From: Alphaproteobacteria bacterium
GTDB lineage: Bacteria; Pseudomonadota; Alphaproteobacteria; Micavibrionales; Micavibrionaceae
Direction: 5' to 3'
Length of the DNA stretch: 64,000 nt
Assembly: GCA_020442385.1 (NCBI GenBank)
Contig: JAGRKE010000015.1
Location: forward strand, 98,170-162,169
This document shows positions 35,301-43,528 of the stretch, in pieces. The notes below the pieces were generated by a model. The model saw nothing but the letters and a program-made list of their open reading frames with translations. It was not told the origin of the DNA and did no database searches. Numbering within the stretch: position 1 is the stretch's first letter; each line of letters begins with the position of its first letter. The position numbers and the translations under genes were made by a program.

Positions 35301-37170
35301 AATTTTCTTTTACGTCGGCAATGTCAATGCCGTGTCCGTTGGTAGGGGCTTCGAGCAGGAAGTCGTGAATCCAGACCGTGTTGCTATTTTCGGGTTTGAT
35401 CTCGAAAGGCAGCTCGGCAATCGCGCGCAGGCCCATATGCTCAAGGATCGGCATCACATCGGATAGGACCAGCGGCTCGTCAGGGCTGTAGACTTTCAGG
35501 CGCAATTTGTTGTCGCCAATGTCGTGGGGTTTGTATAAGTCCAGCTCAAGTGTGTTGAGCGTCAAAGCATTCTCGATTTTATCGATATCAAAGACGGCTT
35601 TTTTGGCAGTGTAATTTTCCGTGTAGGAAATCGGGAAAGCTTCGCCGTATTTCAGCGTTAATTCCGTGATATCGCTGACATGACTATCGGAATGTGCCAG
35701 TGCACTTGCCAGACGTTCGGCCCAGGTTTGCCCGGCATCTTGCAGCAAGGTTTCAAGGTGCTGCGCATCAAATTTGGGTGCGTTGTTTTGATCGACATTG
35801 ATTACAAACATCACGCGTGCGAACAGCGAGTCATCAAGGCTGGTTGTAAAGCTGGAGATTGTTCCGGCCAGCTCGCGTTCGAGAATTTCCCCGATATGTT
35901 TGCGCAGCAATGTAGCAAAACGATCGCGCGGAATATAAACCAGACAGGAGATATAGCGCTTGAACGGATCGCGGCGCACAAACAGGGCAATGCGTTGGCG
36001 CTCTTGCAGGCGCAAAATATTCAGGCAAATTGGGTACAGCTCATCCTCAGGAATCTGGAATAATTCATCGCGCGGATATTTTTCCAATATGTGACGAATA
36101 GCTTTGTGGTCATGCGAATTGGGAAGAAAGTCTGTGCGCTTCATTACGCGCTCTACTTTTTCGCGCAAGAGTGGTACGTCGCTGACGCTGCGTGAATAGG
36201 TCACGGAGGTAAACAGGCCGAGGAATAGTTTCTCGCCCTTGGGGCGACCGGATTTATCGTAGGTTTTAATCGCAATCGCATCCATCGGAACGCGGCGATG
36301 AACCGTGGCCAGGCGGTTGGTTTTTGAAACCGATACCGCCGATAGGTTGCGGCGCATTTCCTGTAGATTTCTGGGCAGGCCCTCGCGGTTTTCAGTAATA
36401 TAGGCCGGCTTTACATCGTTGTGCAAAAGGCCGAGACTGCTGCCGCGTACGGTTTTGCTAGCCAGCGCACCTTTTTTGCCGTCAACAAATTCATATTCGC
36501 GGTAGCCCAAAAGGGTGAAATTATTGTTGTGTAGATAATCCAGAAAATCGCAATAACTCTGGATTTCCTTTGCGGGTGTTTTGGTTTTGGCACTGGCCAA
36601 TTCCTCGCGTGCATTCTTAAGCTCGGCGAGCATTTTTCTCCAGTCGCGGTTGGCGTAATACACATCTTCCATTGCCTCATACAGTCCGGTCTCCAGATCG
36701 TTCAGGACCTTATCGGAAACGGTTTCTTTAATATGAATATGAATGTGCGACTGACGAACGTAATCCTTTTTTTCTTTGGTCGAGATATCAAGCAAATGGC
36801 CTTTTTTATCGTATTTGGCGTAGACGATCGGGTGGATCAGCAGGTCAATTAGCAGGTTGTTTTTATTAATCTCTGCCACGACGGAGTCCACCAGAAACGC
36901 CATGTCATCGCTGACCACATCAATAACAGTTTTGCGCAGCGTATCGGTATGCGTAATCGGGCAATAGATACGAATGCTGGGCGCGCCTTTTTCACGTTGT
37001 TCGGATAAATTCCAATGAGAGCTGGCCATCTCGCAGAAAAGATCAGCATCGAACAGATCGCGGTCTTCGCTAGGGACGTGCTCGCCGAGAATTTTAAGAA
37101 GCTGCTTGTGGCTGTCCGCTGTATTTTTGGGCAGGGATTTCAGGGCATTTTTGATAAGTTGCTTTGGCAT
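32368..37170 (-). CDS. NAD-specific glutamate dehydrogenase, large (GDH-1600) type
   Basis: Very large catabolic glutamate dehydrogenase that oxidises glutamate to 2-oxoglutarate and ammonia with NAD. The start at ATG 37170 gives 1600 residues, matching the family (PF05088, Bac_GDH); a GTG at 37227 would add 19 residues without support. The N-terminal ~700 residues contain the ACT-like regulatory segments. The catalytic part begins near [20 protein letters not shown] and includes [32 protein letters not shown] and the [18 protein letters not shown] region. The C-terminal helical region closes the protein. It is a single gene, convergent with ubiA, and probably feeds 2-oxoglutarate to respiration. 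Confidence 0.96.
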   Translation of the reverse strand: [1600 protein letters not shown]

Positions 37171-37284
37171 GCGTGTTTTATCTTTGTTTGTGGGCTTTGC
37201 CGTTTTTAAGAAGGTTGCAAAACGCACCCTTTATACGATTTTTAAAATGGTTTTGAAAGTGCAATTGCTTTTTTGCATACCCTA

Positions 37285-37839
37285 TTATTTGTGCATCAAA
37301 TGATCGCCAATCAGCGTATCGAGCTCTTCATAGCTCCAATCCGCCCCGACCAGCTTATGAATCATCTCTTGCTGGCCGTTTAGGATAATGGTTTCGGGCA
37401 GGCGGAAGGTTTGAAATAAACCGCCTGTAATCGCCGTGTTTTCATCAAGCGCAATGTAGACGTTATCGGCATTCTCAAGCTCCAGCTTTGATACAAAACT
37501 GTTCATCGCCTCCGGATCATGGTCGGAAGAGAGCGCAACAAAAACCACATCGTCTTTATGCAGCTCTGCAGCATTGAGAAAGATCGGAAATTCTTTCACG
37601 CAGGGTGGGCACCAGCTGGCCCAGAAATTCAGGATCACCAGCTTGCCTTCGAAATCGCGGATATTGTGAGCTTTGCCGTTTGTGTCGGTGAAGGAGAACT
37701 CCGGCGCAACCTCGCCCGAAGCTTTGGTTTCCAGCTTTACGGGGGCTTGGGTGATTTCCGGGCTGCGGCCTTCGAAATGCATGGTCAGCGCGTATGCCGC
37801 CAAGCCAATACAAACCGCAATAATGATATTAAGCCGCAT
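37285..37839 (-). CDS. TlpA/ResA-like membrane-anchored thiol reductase
   Basis: A 184-residue thioredoxin-fold protein anchored by an N-terminal helix (residues 3-20), with the domain in the periplasm. The active site is WASWCPPCVKEF; a LPETIILNGQ strand gives the cis-Pro position (P in LPET). In System II it would reduce the heme-binding CxxCH Cys pair of apocytochrome c, as ResA or CcsX do. Its start overlaps the end of the CcsA-like gene by 11 bases, on the same strand, and it is the last gene of the operon. Confidence 0.9.
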   Translation of the reverse strand: MRLNIIIAVCIGLAAYALTMHFEGRSPEITQAPVKLETKASGEVAPEFSFTDTNGKAHNIRDFEGKLVILNFWASWCPPCVKEFPIFLNAAELHKDDVVFVALSSDHDPEAMNSFVSKLELENADNVYIALDENTAITGGLFQTFRLPETIILNGQQEMIHKLVGADWSYEELDTLIGDHLMHK

Positions 37840-39673
37840 GGTGTTTTGTCCTTTTTTTAGTCAGGGCCCAAAGCCCGCCTATAATACAGGTTTCCACGAG
37901 TACGAACAGGCCCAGCGCGTAGGCTATGCCGTCAATAAAGCCGTAGGAGTGCAAACCGACGCTGAGCAAATTCACGCCAAACCAGGCCAGCGCGACAATC
38001 ACATTCAGCCACGCCATAGAAGCAGCAAAACCAATCTCGCTTAACTTGCCGGAGATGCGTCCATGATGCGCCCAGATCAGCCAGAGCACGATGAGAAGCG
38101 CGCCGTTTTCTTTTGGGTCCCAGCCCCAGAAACGCCCCCAGCTTTGGTCGGCCCAAATGCCGCCAAGCGCCGTGCCTACGGCCGTAAACAGCAGGGCAAA
38201 GAGCGAGATTTTGTATAAGGCGCTCTTAAGTCCCTCGAGCGTTTTTGCATCGGCGTGTTGCGCGCGCCCCCATAAATAAGCATGAGCAATGCAGGCGGCA
38301 AAAACGCTGACCGCATAGCCGGTGGTAATGCATAAAACATGGGTCGAGAGCCAAAAATTGGTGTTAAGCACGGCGACCAGCATTTCCATACTTTCGCCCT
38401 GTGTGATGAGGAATGGCGCGATAATCAGCATGCCGCCTGCGCTAAAAGCTCCGGCAAGGGCGGGGGCTATATTTTTGCTGCGCGCATACATAAACAGGCC
38501 AAAAAGCGCACACAGCAGCGCCACAAAAATTACCGACTCATAAAGTGTTCCCACCGGCGGGCGATCGAGCAGCCCTACGCGGGCGATAACGCCGATCAGA
38601 TGGGTGAGTGCCCCGGCGGACAGCGTCGTAATTGCTGCGCCTTTGATGACAGGTTGCGTTGCGCGCAAAGAGGTTAGCAGCAGCACAAAGCTGAGTGCAT
38701 AGAGCGCCAGCGCAACATGGAACGGCTTGACCATATTATAAAGTGTCTCAAGGGTGAGTGATGGCGCGCTTATATGCGGTGCGATGGATTGCAGGGCCTC
38801 GGCGCATGCGCTCTCCCATAGCTTTGCGTCATGATCGCGGTAAGCCGCGGCCATATTTTCCCAAAGCTGGAGATAGGCCTTGCCTTGCGGCGAGCCCTGC
38901 CCATCAAGAATGAGTTGCCACGGGGCATACCATTCTTCGCTTTGCGCACCCCATGCGCCGGGCACAATTTTAAACAGGCGGTTATTCTCTCCTGCCAGTT
39001 GAAAAAGCTTGAGGCTGAGCGAAAGCTGCGCCAGCTTGGTTTCATCCTCGCTATAGGCGCTTAAATTTTGGCCCTTGGTCTGGGCGAGCTTGGTGACCGC
39101 TGCAAGGATATCGGGCTCATCCGCGCGCAGATTTAAATAGGTCACGGCGCGTCCTTCAAATGCTTTTTGATAGGCCTCGGGCAGGGCGATATTCAGCGGC
39201 AGGAATAACGAGAAGCTGCGCATTATTTGTGCAAACATCATCGCATTTTTTTGCAGCTCAATCAGCGCGCTTTGCTGCGCCGTTAGGCTGGCCGGGTCTT
39301 GCTCGAACAGAGCTGTGAGGGTTTCGCGCGCGCCCTCCAGTCCGGCCTGCACTTCATTAAAAGAAAAATGCCGCGCATCAGATTTTAAACCAAGCTGGCG
39401 TTTCAAATCAGGATCGCGCACAAGAAAAATTTTATCTTCTGCTGCGGCTGCCGGATCGAACAGAGTCTTGGCCAGCCAGCGATCTGCGCCGTGCTCATGA
39501 CCGGATATTTGTTTGAGGTGAATGCGCGCGAAGCTATCGAGCGGTTTTACGCGCCCTTCATGCAAAACCGGCAGAGTTTGGAAGCCAGACATATCCAGCG
39601 GGTCTTGGGCATGCGCTCCGGCGCTTAGAGCGGCGCAGAGCAAAAACAGCAGCAGGGCGATGATTTGTCTCAT
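37829..39673 (-). CDS. ccsA: Cytochrome c heme lyase CcsA (System II)
   Basis: A 614-residue membrane protein. A signal-like helix and a periplasmic N-terminal region of ~270 residues (starting SGFQTLPVLHEGRVKPLDSFARIHL) are followed by ~8-10 membrane helices of the CcsA/CcmC/CcmF family. The WWD-type heme-handling loop is WGRFWGWDPKENGALLIVLWLIWAHHGRI; flanking His residues (STHVLCITTG, VGLHSYG) are candidate heme ligands. The length and the GRVKPLDSFAR lead are seen in the System II CcsA proteins of several phyla. It overlaps resB by 4 bases (ATGA) and resA by 11 bases: one operon. Confidence 0.92.
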   Translation of the reverse strand: MRQIIALLLFLLCAALSAGAHAQDPLDMSGFQTLPVLHEGRVKPLDSFARIHLKQISGHEHGADRWLAKTLFDPAAAAEDKIFLVRDPDLKRQLGLKSDARHFSFNEVQAGLEGARETLTALFEQDPASLTAQQSALIELQKNAMMFAQIMRSFSLFLPLNIALPEAYQKAFEGRAVTYLNLRADEPDILAAVTKLAQTKGQNLSAYSEDETKLAQLSLSLKLFQLAGENNRLFKIVPGAWGAQSEEWYAPWQLILDGQGSPQGKAYLQLWENMAAAYRDHDAKLWESACAEALQSIAPHISAPSLTLETLYNMVKPFHVALALYALSFVLLLTSLRATQPVIKGAAITTLSAGALTHLIGVIARVGLLDRPPVGTLYESVIFVALLCALFGLFMYARSKNIAPALAGAFSAGGMLIIAPFLITQGESMEMLVAVLNTNFWLSTHVLCITTGYAVSVFAACIAHAYLWGRAQHADAKTLEGLKSALYKISLFALLFTAVGTALGGIWADQSWGRFWGWDPKENGALLIVLWLIWAHHGRISGKLSEIGFAASMAWLNVIVALAWFGVNLLSVGLHSYGFIDGIAYALGLFVLVETCIIGGLWALTKKRTKHHAA

Positions 39674-40764
39674 AATTTACCCGCCCGTCCTGTGATGATG
39701 AACAGATGCATAATCAGGCCAAGCGCGATGATGATTGTGCCAATATAGGGGAATAGCCAGCCGCGGTTTTTCACAACCGAGAGAATAGTCAGCTCCGTAT
39801 CCTCGGTGCGCTCGAACGAGGATTGGAAAAATGTGTAACCCTTATAGCGCAGCGGCTCATTCATTTCGATACGCGCGGGCCATGTGAGATCCCCATCAAG
39901 AACCTCCAGCTCTGAGATGTAATCCTTGGCCTTGTCGGTGCCGGGATAGGTTAGCTTGGTGAATTCTTTCAGGTGCAGGGCAAAGGGCAATGTGCGCTGC
40001 GCTTTGCCGAAAATAATCTCGTAGTCTTTGCCGTTTTTTGTAACTTTAATCGGTTTGGGCATGGCTTCAAAGGCGATGTAGAGGCCGTTTTGATTGTCAT
40101 CATCAAGGCCGAAGAGGGTGAAGCTCAGCCCCGAGAGATTGGCTTCCGGGTCTTTATCTTTGGGCTTTGGTTTGAGCGCCATAAATTGTGCAAAGGCGCG
40201 CAAGGGAAGGTCACCAAAGTCTTGATCCGTCTCTGCGCGTTTTTCAATTTCACAATTCTCGCAGCTCTCCAGAACTTTTAGATCAAACGGTAAGGGCTCA
40301 TCATCAATGCGGCTAAAAGGGATGCGCCGGATTTGTGTATCGGAAGAAACGACCAATTCGCGATGCGTGTAATCATACATGTAATGGGTTTTTCCGCCTT
40401 CTGGTATGACCATATAACTTTCCTGTGCATCGAGCGCGGTCATAAGCCCGCCAAGCAACAAAACCAGAACCCCCAAATGTGACAGGTGAATGCCGGCCTT
40501 TTTCCAGCTCCATTTACTTTTGAGAAAAAACTTACACGCCAGCGCAAAGGTTAGGATGAAAAGCAGCGTATAGCCGCCGGGCAGCGGTACAGGCCCGGCC
40601 CAGAAAATAAAGCTGGCGAAGAACATTTTATGCGCCGCATACAGGCCGATATATTTTTGCGCTAGCGTGCCGGAAAACAGCAGCAGCATAATCGGCGGCA
40701 ACACATAAAAGGCAATGTCTGCCTTGGCCAATCTCAATAGGGTGTTATGCGCTTTTATAAGCAT
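39670..40764 (-). CDS. resB: Cytochrome c biogenesis protein ResB/CcsB (System II)
   Basis: Partner of CcsA in System II heme export and attachment. It is 364 residues, somewhat short for ResB. Membrane helices lie at about residues 15-35, 50-72, 85-110 and near the C-terminus (PYIGTIIIALGLIMHLFIITG), with a large periplasmic domain between (with a CENCEIEKR Cys pair). PLRYKGYTFFQSSFE is a clear family signature. The HLGVLVLLLGGLMTALDAQES segment is also typical. It is the first gene of the operon, starting about 120 bases from divergent queC; its end overlaps the ccsA start. Confidence 0.88.
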   Translation of the reverse strand: MLIKAHNTLLRLAKADIAFYVLPPIMLLLFSGTLAQKYIGLYAAHKMFFASFIFWAGPVPLPGGYTLLFILTFALACKFFLKSKWSWKKAGIHLSHLGVLVLLLGGLMTALDAQESYMVIPEGGKTHYMYDYTHRELVVSSDTQIRRIPFSRIDDEPLPFDLKVLESCENCEIEKRAETDQDFGDLPLRAFAQFMALKPKPKDKDPEANLSGLSFTLFGLDDDNQNGLYIAFEAMPKPIKVTKNGKDYEIIFGKAQRTLPFALHLKEFTKLTYPGTDKAKDYISELEVLDGDLTWPARIEMNEPLRYKGYTFFQSSFERTEDTELTILSVVKNRGWLFPYIGTIIIALGLIMHLFIITGRAGKL

Positions 40765-40799
40765 GGCATTGATCTATAGCAGGTATTGCGCTTATTCAA

Positions 40800-40828
40800 T
40801 TGATTTTTGTCAGATTTATCCCTATAAA
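40800..40828 (+). promoter_or_regulatory. Sigma70-type promoter of the que operon
   Basis: TTGATT (40800-40805) and TATAAA (40823-40828) are separated by exactly 17 bases. Transcription would begin near 40835, just at the first base of the riboswitch stem. Confidence 0.75.
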
Positions 40829-40835
40829 GTGCCGC

Positions 40836-40876
40836 AAGCGGTCGCAGAACTCCTACCCGCTTTAACAAAACAAGGA
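40836..40876 (+). ncRNA. preQ1-I riboswitch controlling queCDEF
   Basis: P1 is a perfect 6-bp stem, AAGCGG (40836-40841) with CCGCTT (40857-40862). The loop begins TCGCAGAAC, the conserved L1 of the T. tengcongensis-type aptamer, and carries CTCCT. The A-rich tail TTAACAAAACAAGG is the same as in the well-studied aptamer and ends in AAGGA (40872-40876), the ribosome site of queC, eight bases before the ATG. CTCCT in the loop can pair with AGGA, so ligand binding would hide the ribosome site: translational repression of preQ1 synthesis by preQ1. Confidence 0.93.
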
Positions 40877-40884
40877 TTTAAGAC

Positions 40885-41580
40885 ATGAAAACCATAGTTG
40901 TTTGCTCCGGCGGACTGGATTCCGTTGTATTGGCCCATAAGGTTGCCAAAGAGCGCATTCTTCACTCTCTGATTTCATTTGATTACGGCCAGCGCCATAA
41001 AAAGGAGCTGGATTACGCCGCGCGTGCGGCTGAGCGCTTGGGCGTTCCGCACAAGGTCGTTGATATTTCCGGCGTTGGCGCGGCGCTGTCGGGTTCAGCG
41101 CTGACCGATGATATTGATGTGCCGGAGGGGCATTACACGGCTGAAAATATGAAGATAACAGTGGTGCCGAACCGCAATGCGATTATGCTGACGATTTCCT
41201 ACGGCATTGCCGCGGCGGAAGGCGTTGAGGCGATTGCCACAGCCGTTCACGCGGGCGATCATCATATCTATCCCGATTGCCGTCCTGAATTCGTGAAGGC
41301 GTTCGATGCGATGCAGAAATGCGCCTTGGAAGGTGTGGCGGATATTGAATTTTATACGCCCTTTGTCAACGCAACCAAGGCAGCGATTGCCGCCGAAGGC
41401 GCACGTCTGGGCGTGCCGTTTGAACATACCTGGTCATGTTATAAGGGCGGGGAAATTCATTGCGGACGTTGTGGCACGTGTGTGGAGCGTATTGAGGCGC
41501 TGGAACTTGCGGGTGCACATGATGCGACCATTTACGAAGATCATGACTATTGGAAACAGGCCGTGAAGGAGGCCGTTTAA
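40885..41580 (+). CDS. queC: 7-cyano-7-deazaguanine synthase
   Basis: Converts 7-carboxy-7-deazaguanine to preQ0 with ATP and ammonia, the third dedicated step of queuosine synthesis. The PP-loop ATPase motif SGGLDS is at residues 8-13, and four zinc-binding Cys lie near the end (TWSCYKGG and HCGRCGTC). It is 231 residues, normal for the family. It is the first gene of an operon with queD 3 bases later, behind a preQ1-I riboswitch and a clear promoter. Confidence 0.97.
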   Translation: MKTIVVCSGGLDSVVLAHKVAKERILHSLISFDYGQRHKKELDYAARAAERLGVPHKVVDISGVGAALSGSALTDDIDVPEGHYTAENMKITVVPNRNAIMLTISYGIAAAEGVEAIATAVHAGDHHIYPDCRPEFVKAFDAMQKCALEGVADIEFYTPFVNATKAAIAAEGARLGVPFEHTWSCYKGGEIHCGRCGTCVERIEALELAGAHDATIYEDHDYWKQAVKEAV

Positions 41581-41583
41581 GCG

Positions 41584-41940
41584 ATGTATATAATCTCAAA
41601 AGAATATCATTTTTCTGCCAGCCATCAGTTGCCGCAATTGCCGGTGGATCATCCGTGTCACCGTTTGCATGGCCACAATTATGTGGTCGAGGTTCAGCTG
41701 CAATCGGCAGAGCTGGACAAGTACGGCTTCGTGCGTGATTATCGCGAGCTGGATGATTTGAAACACTATATTGATGATAAAATCGATCACCATCATTTGA
41801 ATGATATTTTTGGCGATGACAATGTCACGGCCGAACAAATTGCCAAGCACTTTTATGATTGGTGCAAGGGTAAATGGCCGGAGGTTGTGGCGGTGCGCGT
41901 GCGTGAAACCCCGAAAAGCTGCGCGGAGTATAGACCGTGA
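41584..41940 (+). CDS. queD: 6-carboxy-5,6,7,8-tetrahydropterin synthase
   Basis: Makes 6-carboxytetrahydropterin from dihydroneopterin triphosphate, the first dedicated step to preQ1. It is a short 118-residue member of the PTPS fold. Zinc ligands H14, H29 and H31 (SASHQL and HRLHGHN) and catalytic C25 (HPCHRLHG) are present; the [13 protein letters not shown] end holds the acidic and aromatic residues of the active site. It sits between queC and queE; its stop overlaps the queE GTG start by 4 bases. Confidence 0.96.
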   Translation: MYIISKEYHFSASHQLPQLPVDHPCHRLHGHNYVVEVQLQSAELDKYGFVRDYRELDDLKHYIDDKIDHHHLNDIFGDDNVTAEQIAKHFYDWCKGKWPEVVAVRVRETPKSCAEYRP

Positions 41941-42644
41941 GCGAGGCCATTCGCATATCCGAAATTTTCGGCCCGACCATTCAGGGCGAGGGCGCGTTGA
42001 TCGGCCAGCCGACAGTGTTTGTGCGCACAGGCGGGTGTGATTATCGCTGCGTGTGGTGTGACACGTTGCATGCGGTGGAGAGCAAATATCGCGATGAATG
42101 GAAACCGATGAGCGCGGCAGAAATTTTTGCGCGCGTGGAGGAACTGTCTGGGGGGCGGCCGTTGATGGTGTCGCTGTCCGGTGGTAATCCCGCGATCCAG
42201 CCGCTAGGCGAACTCATTAAACTGGGTCATGAAAAGGGCTATGAATTCGCGCTAGAGACCCAAGGCTCCGTGGCCGCAGATTGGTTTGCGGCGCTGGATG
42301 TGCTGACGCTTTCGCCCAAGCCGCCCTCAAGTGAGATGGATACGGATTGGATGAAATTTGATGCCTGCATTGAGGCAGCCGGAGAAGACGCCAATATTGC
42401 GATCAAGATTGTGGTGTTTGATGATTCGGATTATGCCTATGCCCGCGAGGCGGCGGAGCGCTATCCGCATTTGCCGCTCTATCTGCAACCGGGTAATCAC
42501 CAGATTGGGGGCAATGCCGATACGGATGCGCTGAATGCGCGCATGCGCTGGCTGGTAGAGCAGGTCAACAAAGATCAATGGTTTAACGCGACCGTGTTGC
42601 CGCAGCTGCATGTGATGCTCTGGGGTAATGAAAGAGGAGTCTAA
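41937..42644 (+). CDS. queE: 7-carboxy-7-deazaguanine synthase
   Basis: Radical-SAM enzyme that rearranges 6-carboxytetrahydropterin to 7-carboxy-7-deazaguanine. The 4Fe-4S motif CX3CX2C is at C34, C38 and C41 ([11 protein letters not shown]). The substrate start motif [16 protein letters not shown] is intact, and [11 protein letters not shown] is the SAM-binding GGNP motif. It is 235 residues, as usual. The start is a GTG overlapping the queD stop (GTGA), and queF follows by 2 bases. Confidence 0.97.
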   Translation: MSEAIRISEIFGPTIQGEGALIGQPTVFVRTGGCDYRCVWCDTLHAVESKYRDEWKPMSAAEIFARVEELSGGRPLMVSLSGGNPAIQPLGELIKLGHEKGYEFALETQGSVAADWFAALDVLTLSPKPPSSEMDTDWMKFDACIEAAGEDANIAIKIVVFDDSDYAYAREAAERYPHLPLYLQPGNHQIGGNADTDALNARMRWLVEQVNKDQWFNATVLPQLHVMLWGNERGV

Positions 42645-42646
42645 AG

Positions 42647-43111
42647 ATGAGTGATGATATTTATAAAAATCTGACACAGCTAGGCAGCCACACGCCGTTG
42701 CCGGCTTCACCGGAAAAGGCGGTGTTGGAGCGCGTGCCAAATCCGAAAAAGGATATGGATTATAATGTGCGTTTTACTGCGCCGGAATTTACTTCACTGT
42801 GCCCGCTGACCGGCGCGCCGGATTTTGCGTATCTGATGATTGATTATGTGCCGGGCGATTGGCTGGTGGAGAGTAAATCTCTGAAGCTGTTTTTGGGCTC
42901 TTTCCGCAATCACGGCGCGTTTCATGAGGATTGCACCATCTCTATCGCCCGCCGCTTGGTGGAGACTATCGAGCCGACTTGGCTGCGCATCGGTGGATAT
43001 TGGTATCCGCGCGGCGGCATTCCGATTGATGTGTTTTATCAAACCGGTGAGCCGCCGAAAGATGTCTGGATCCCTGAACAAGGCGTTGCACCCTATCGCG
43101 GGCGCGGCTAG
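42647..43111 (+). CDS. queF: preQ0 reductase (NADPH-dependent 7-cyano-7-deazaguanine reductase)
   Basis: Reduces the nitrile of preQ0 to the amine preQ1 with NADPH. This is the unimodular type I form (154 residues). The nucleophilic C52 is in [13 protein letters not shown], and the QueF motif [21 protein letters not shown] gives the substrate Glu and the His/Asp pair. With queC, queD and queE it completes the route to preQ1, the ligand of the upstream riboswitch. It converges on the AhpD-like gene. Confidence 0.97.
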   Translation: MSDDIYKNLTQLGSHTPLPASPEKAVLERVPNPKKDMDYNVRFTAPEFTSLCPLTGAPDFAYLMIDYVPGDWLVESKSLKLFLGSFRNHGAFHEDCTISIARRLVETIEPTWLRIGGYWYPRGGIPIDVFYQTGEPPKDVWIPEQGVAPYRGRG

Positions 43112-43118
43112 GGTTAAG

Positions 43119-43460
43119 CTATCCGTTGAACTGATCGTAAGCGCGCAGGGCATCCGCTGCGTACATCAGCGCTGGTCCGCCGCCCATATACACGCACATC
43201 GCCATAATTTCGGCAACTTCTTCACGCGTCGCACCCAGATCATTCAACGCCTTTGCATGAAAACCGATACAGCCGTCGCAGCGCTGCGTTACGCCGATCG
43301 CCAGTGCAATAAATTCTTTCGTCTTTTTATCCAGAGCGCCGTCAGCGGTTGCGGCTTTTGACATGGCGTAGAAGCCATTCATGGCATCGGGCACAGCCTT
43401 TCGCAATTCACCAGCATACTCAGAAATATCCTTGGTCAGCGCTTTATAATCTTTGGTCAT
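43119..43460 (-). CDS. AhpD-like carboxymuconolactone decarboxylase family protein
   Basis: A 113-residue helical protein of the CMD/AhpD family. The redox motif CDGCIGFH (C61, C64, H68) is present, as in AhpD-type peroxidase partners and related thiol-active proteins, so a decarboxylase role is unlikely. It is divergent from the ArsR-type gene with 68 bases between, and the shared gap holds a 12-base palindrome, so it may be under the control of that regulator. A role in peroxide or sulfur-related thiol chemistry is inferred from that context. Confidence 0.88.
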   Translation of the reverse strand: MTKDYKALTKDISEYAGELRKAVPDAMNGFYAMSKAATADGALDKKTKEFIALAIGVTQRCDGCIGFHAKALNDLGATREEVAEIMAMCVYMGGGPALMYAADALRAYDQFNG

Positions 43461-43488
43461 GAAATGTCTCCTTTACAATTTATATTTT

Positions 43489-43500
43489 TATGATATCATA
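43489..43500. promoter_or_regulatory. 12-base palindrome, candidate ArsR-family operator
   Basis: TATGATATCATA is a perfect palindrome in the 68-base AT-rich gap between the AhpD-like gene and the ArsR-type regulator. Its position would let the regulator repress both directions. Confidence 0.5.
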
Positions 43501-43528
43501 TATATATAAAATAAAGAAAGCGTTTTCA

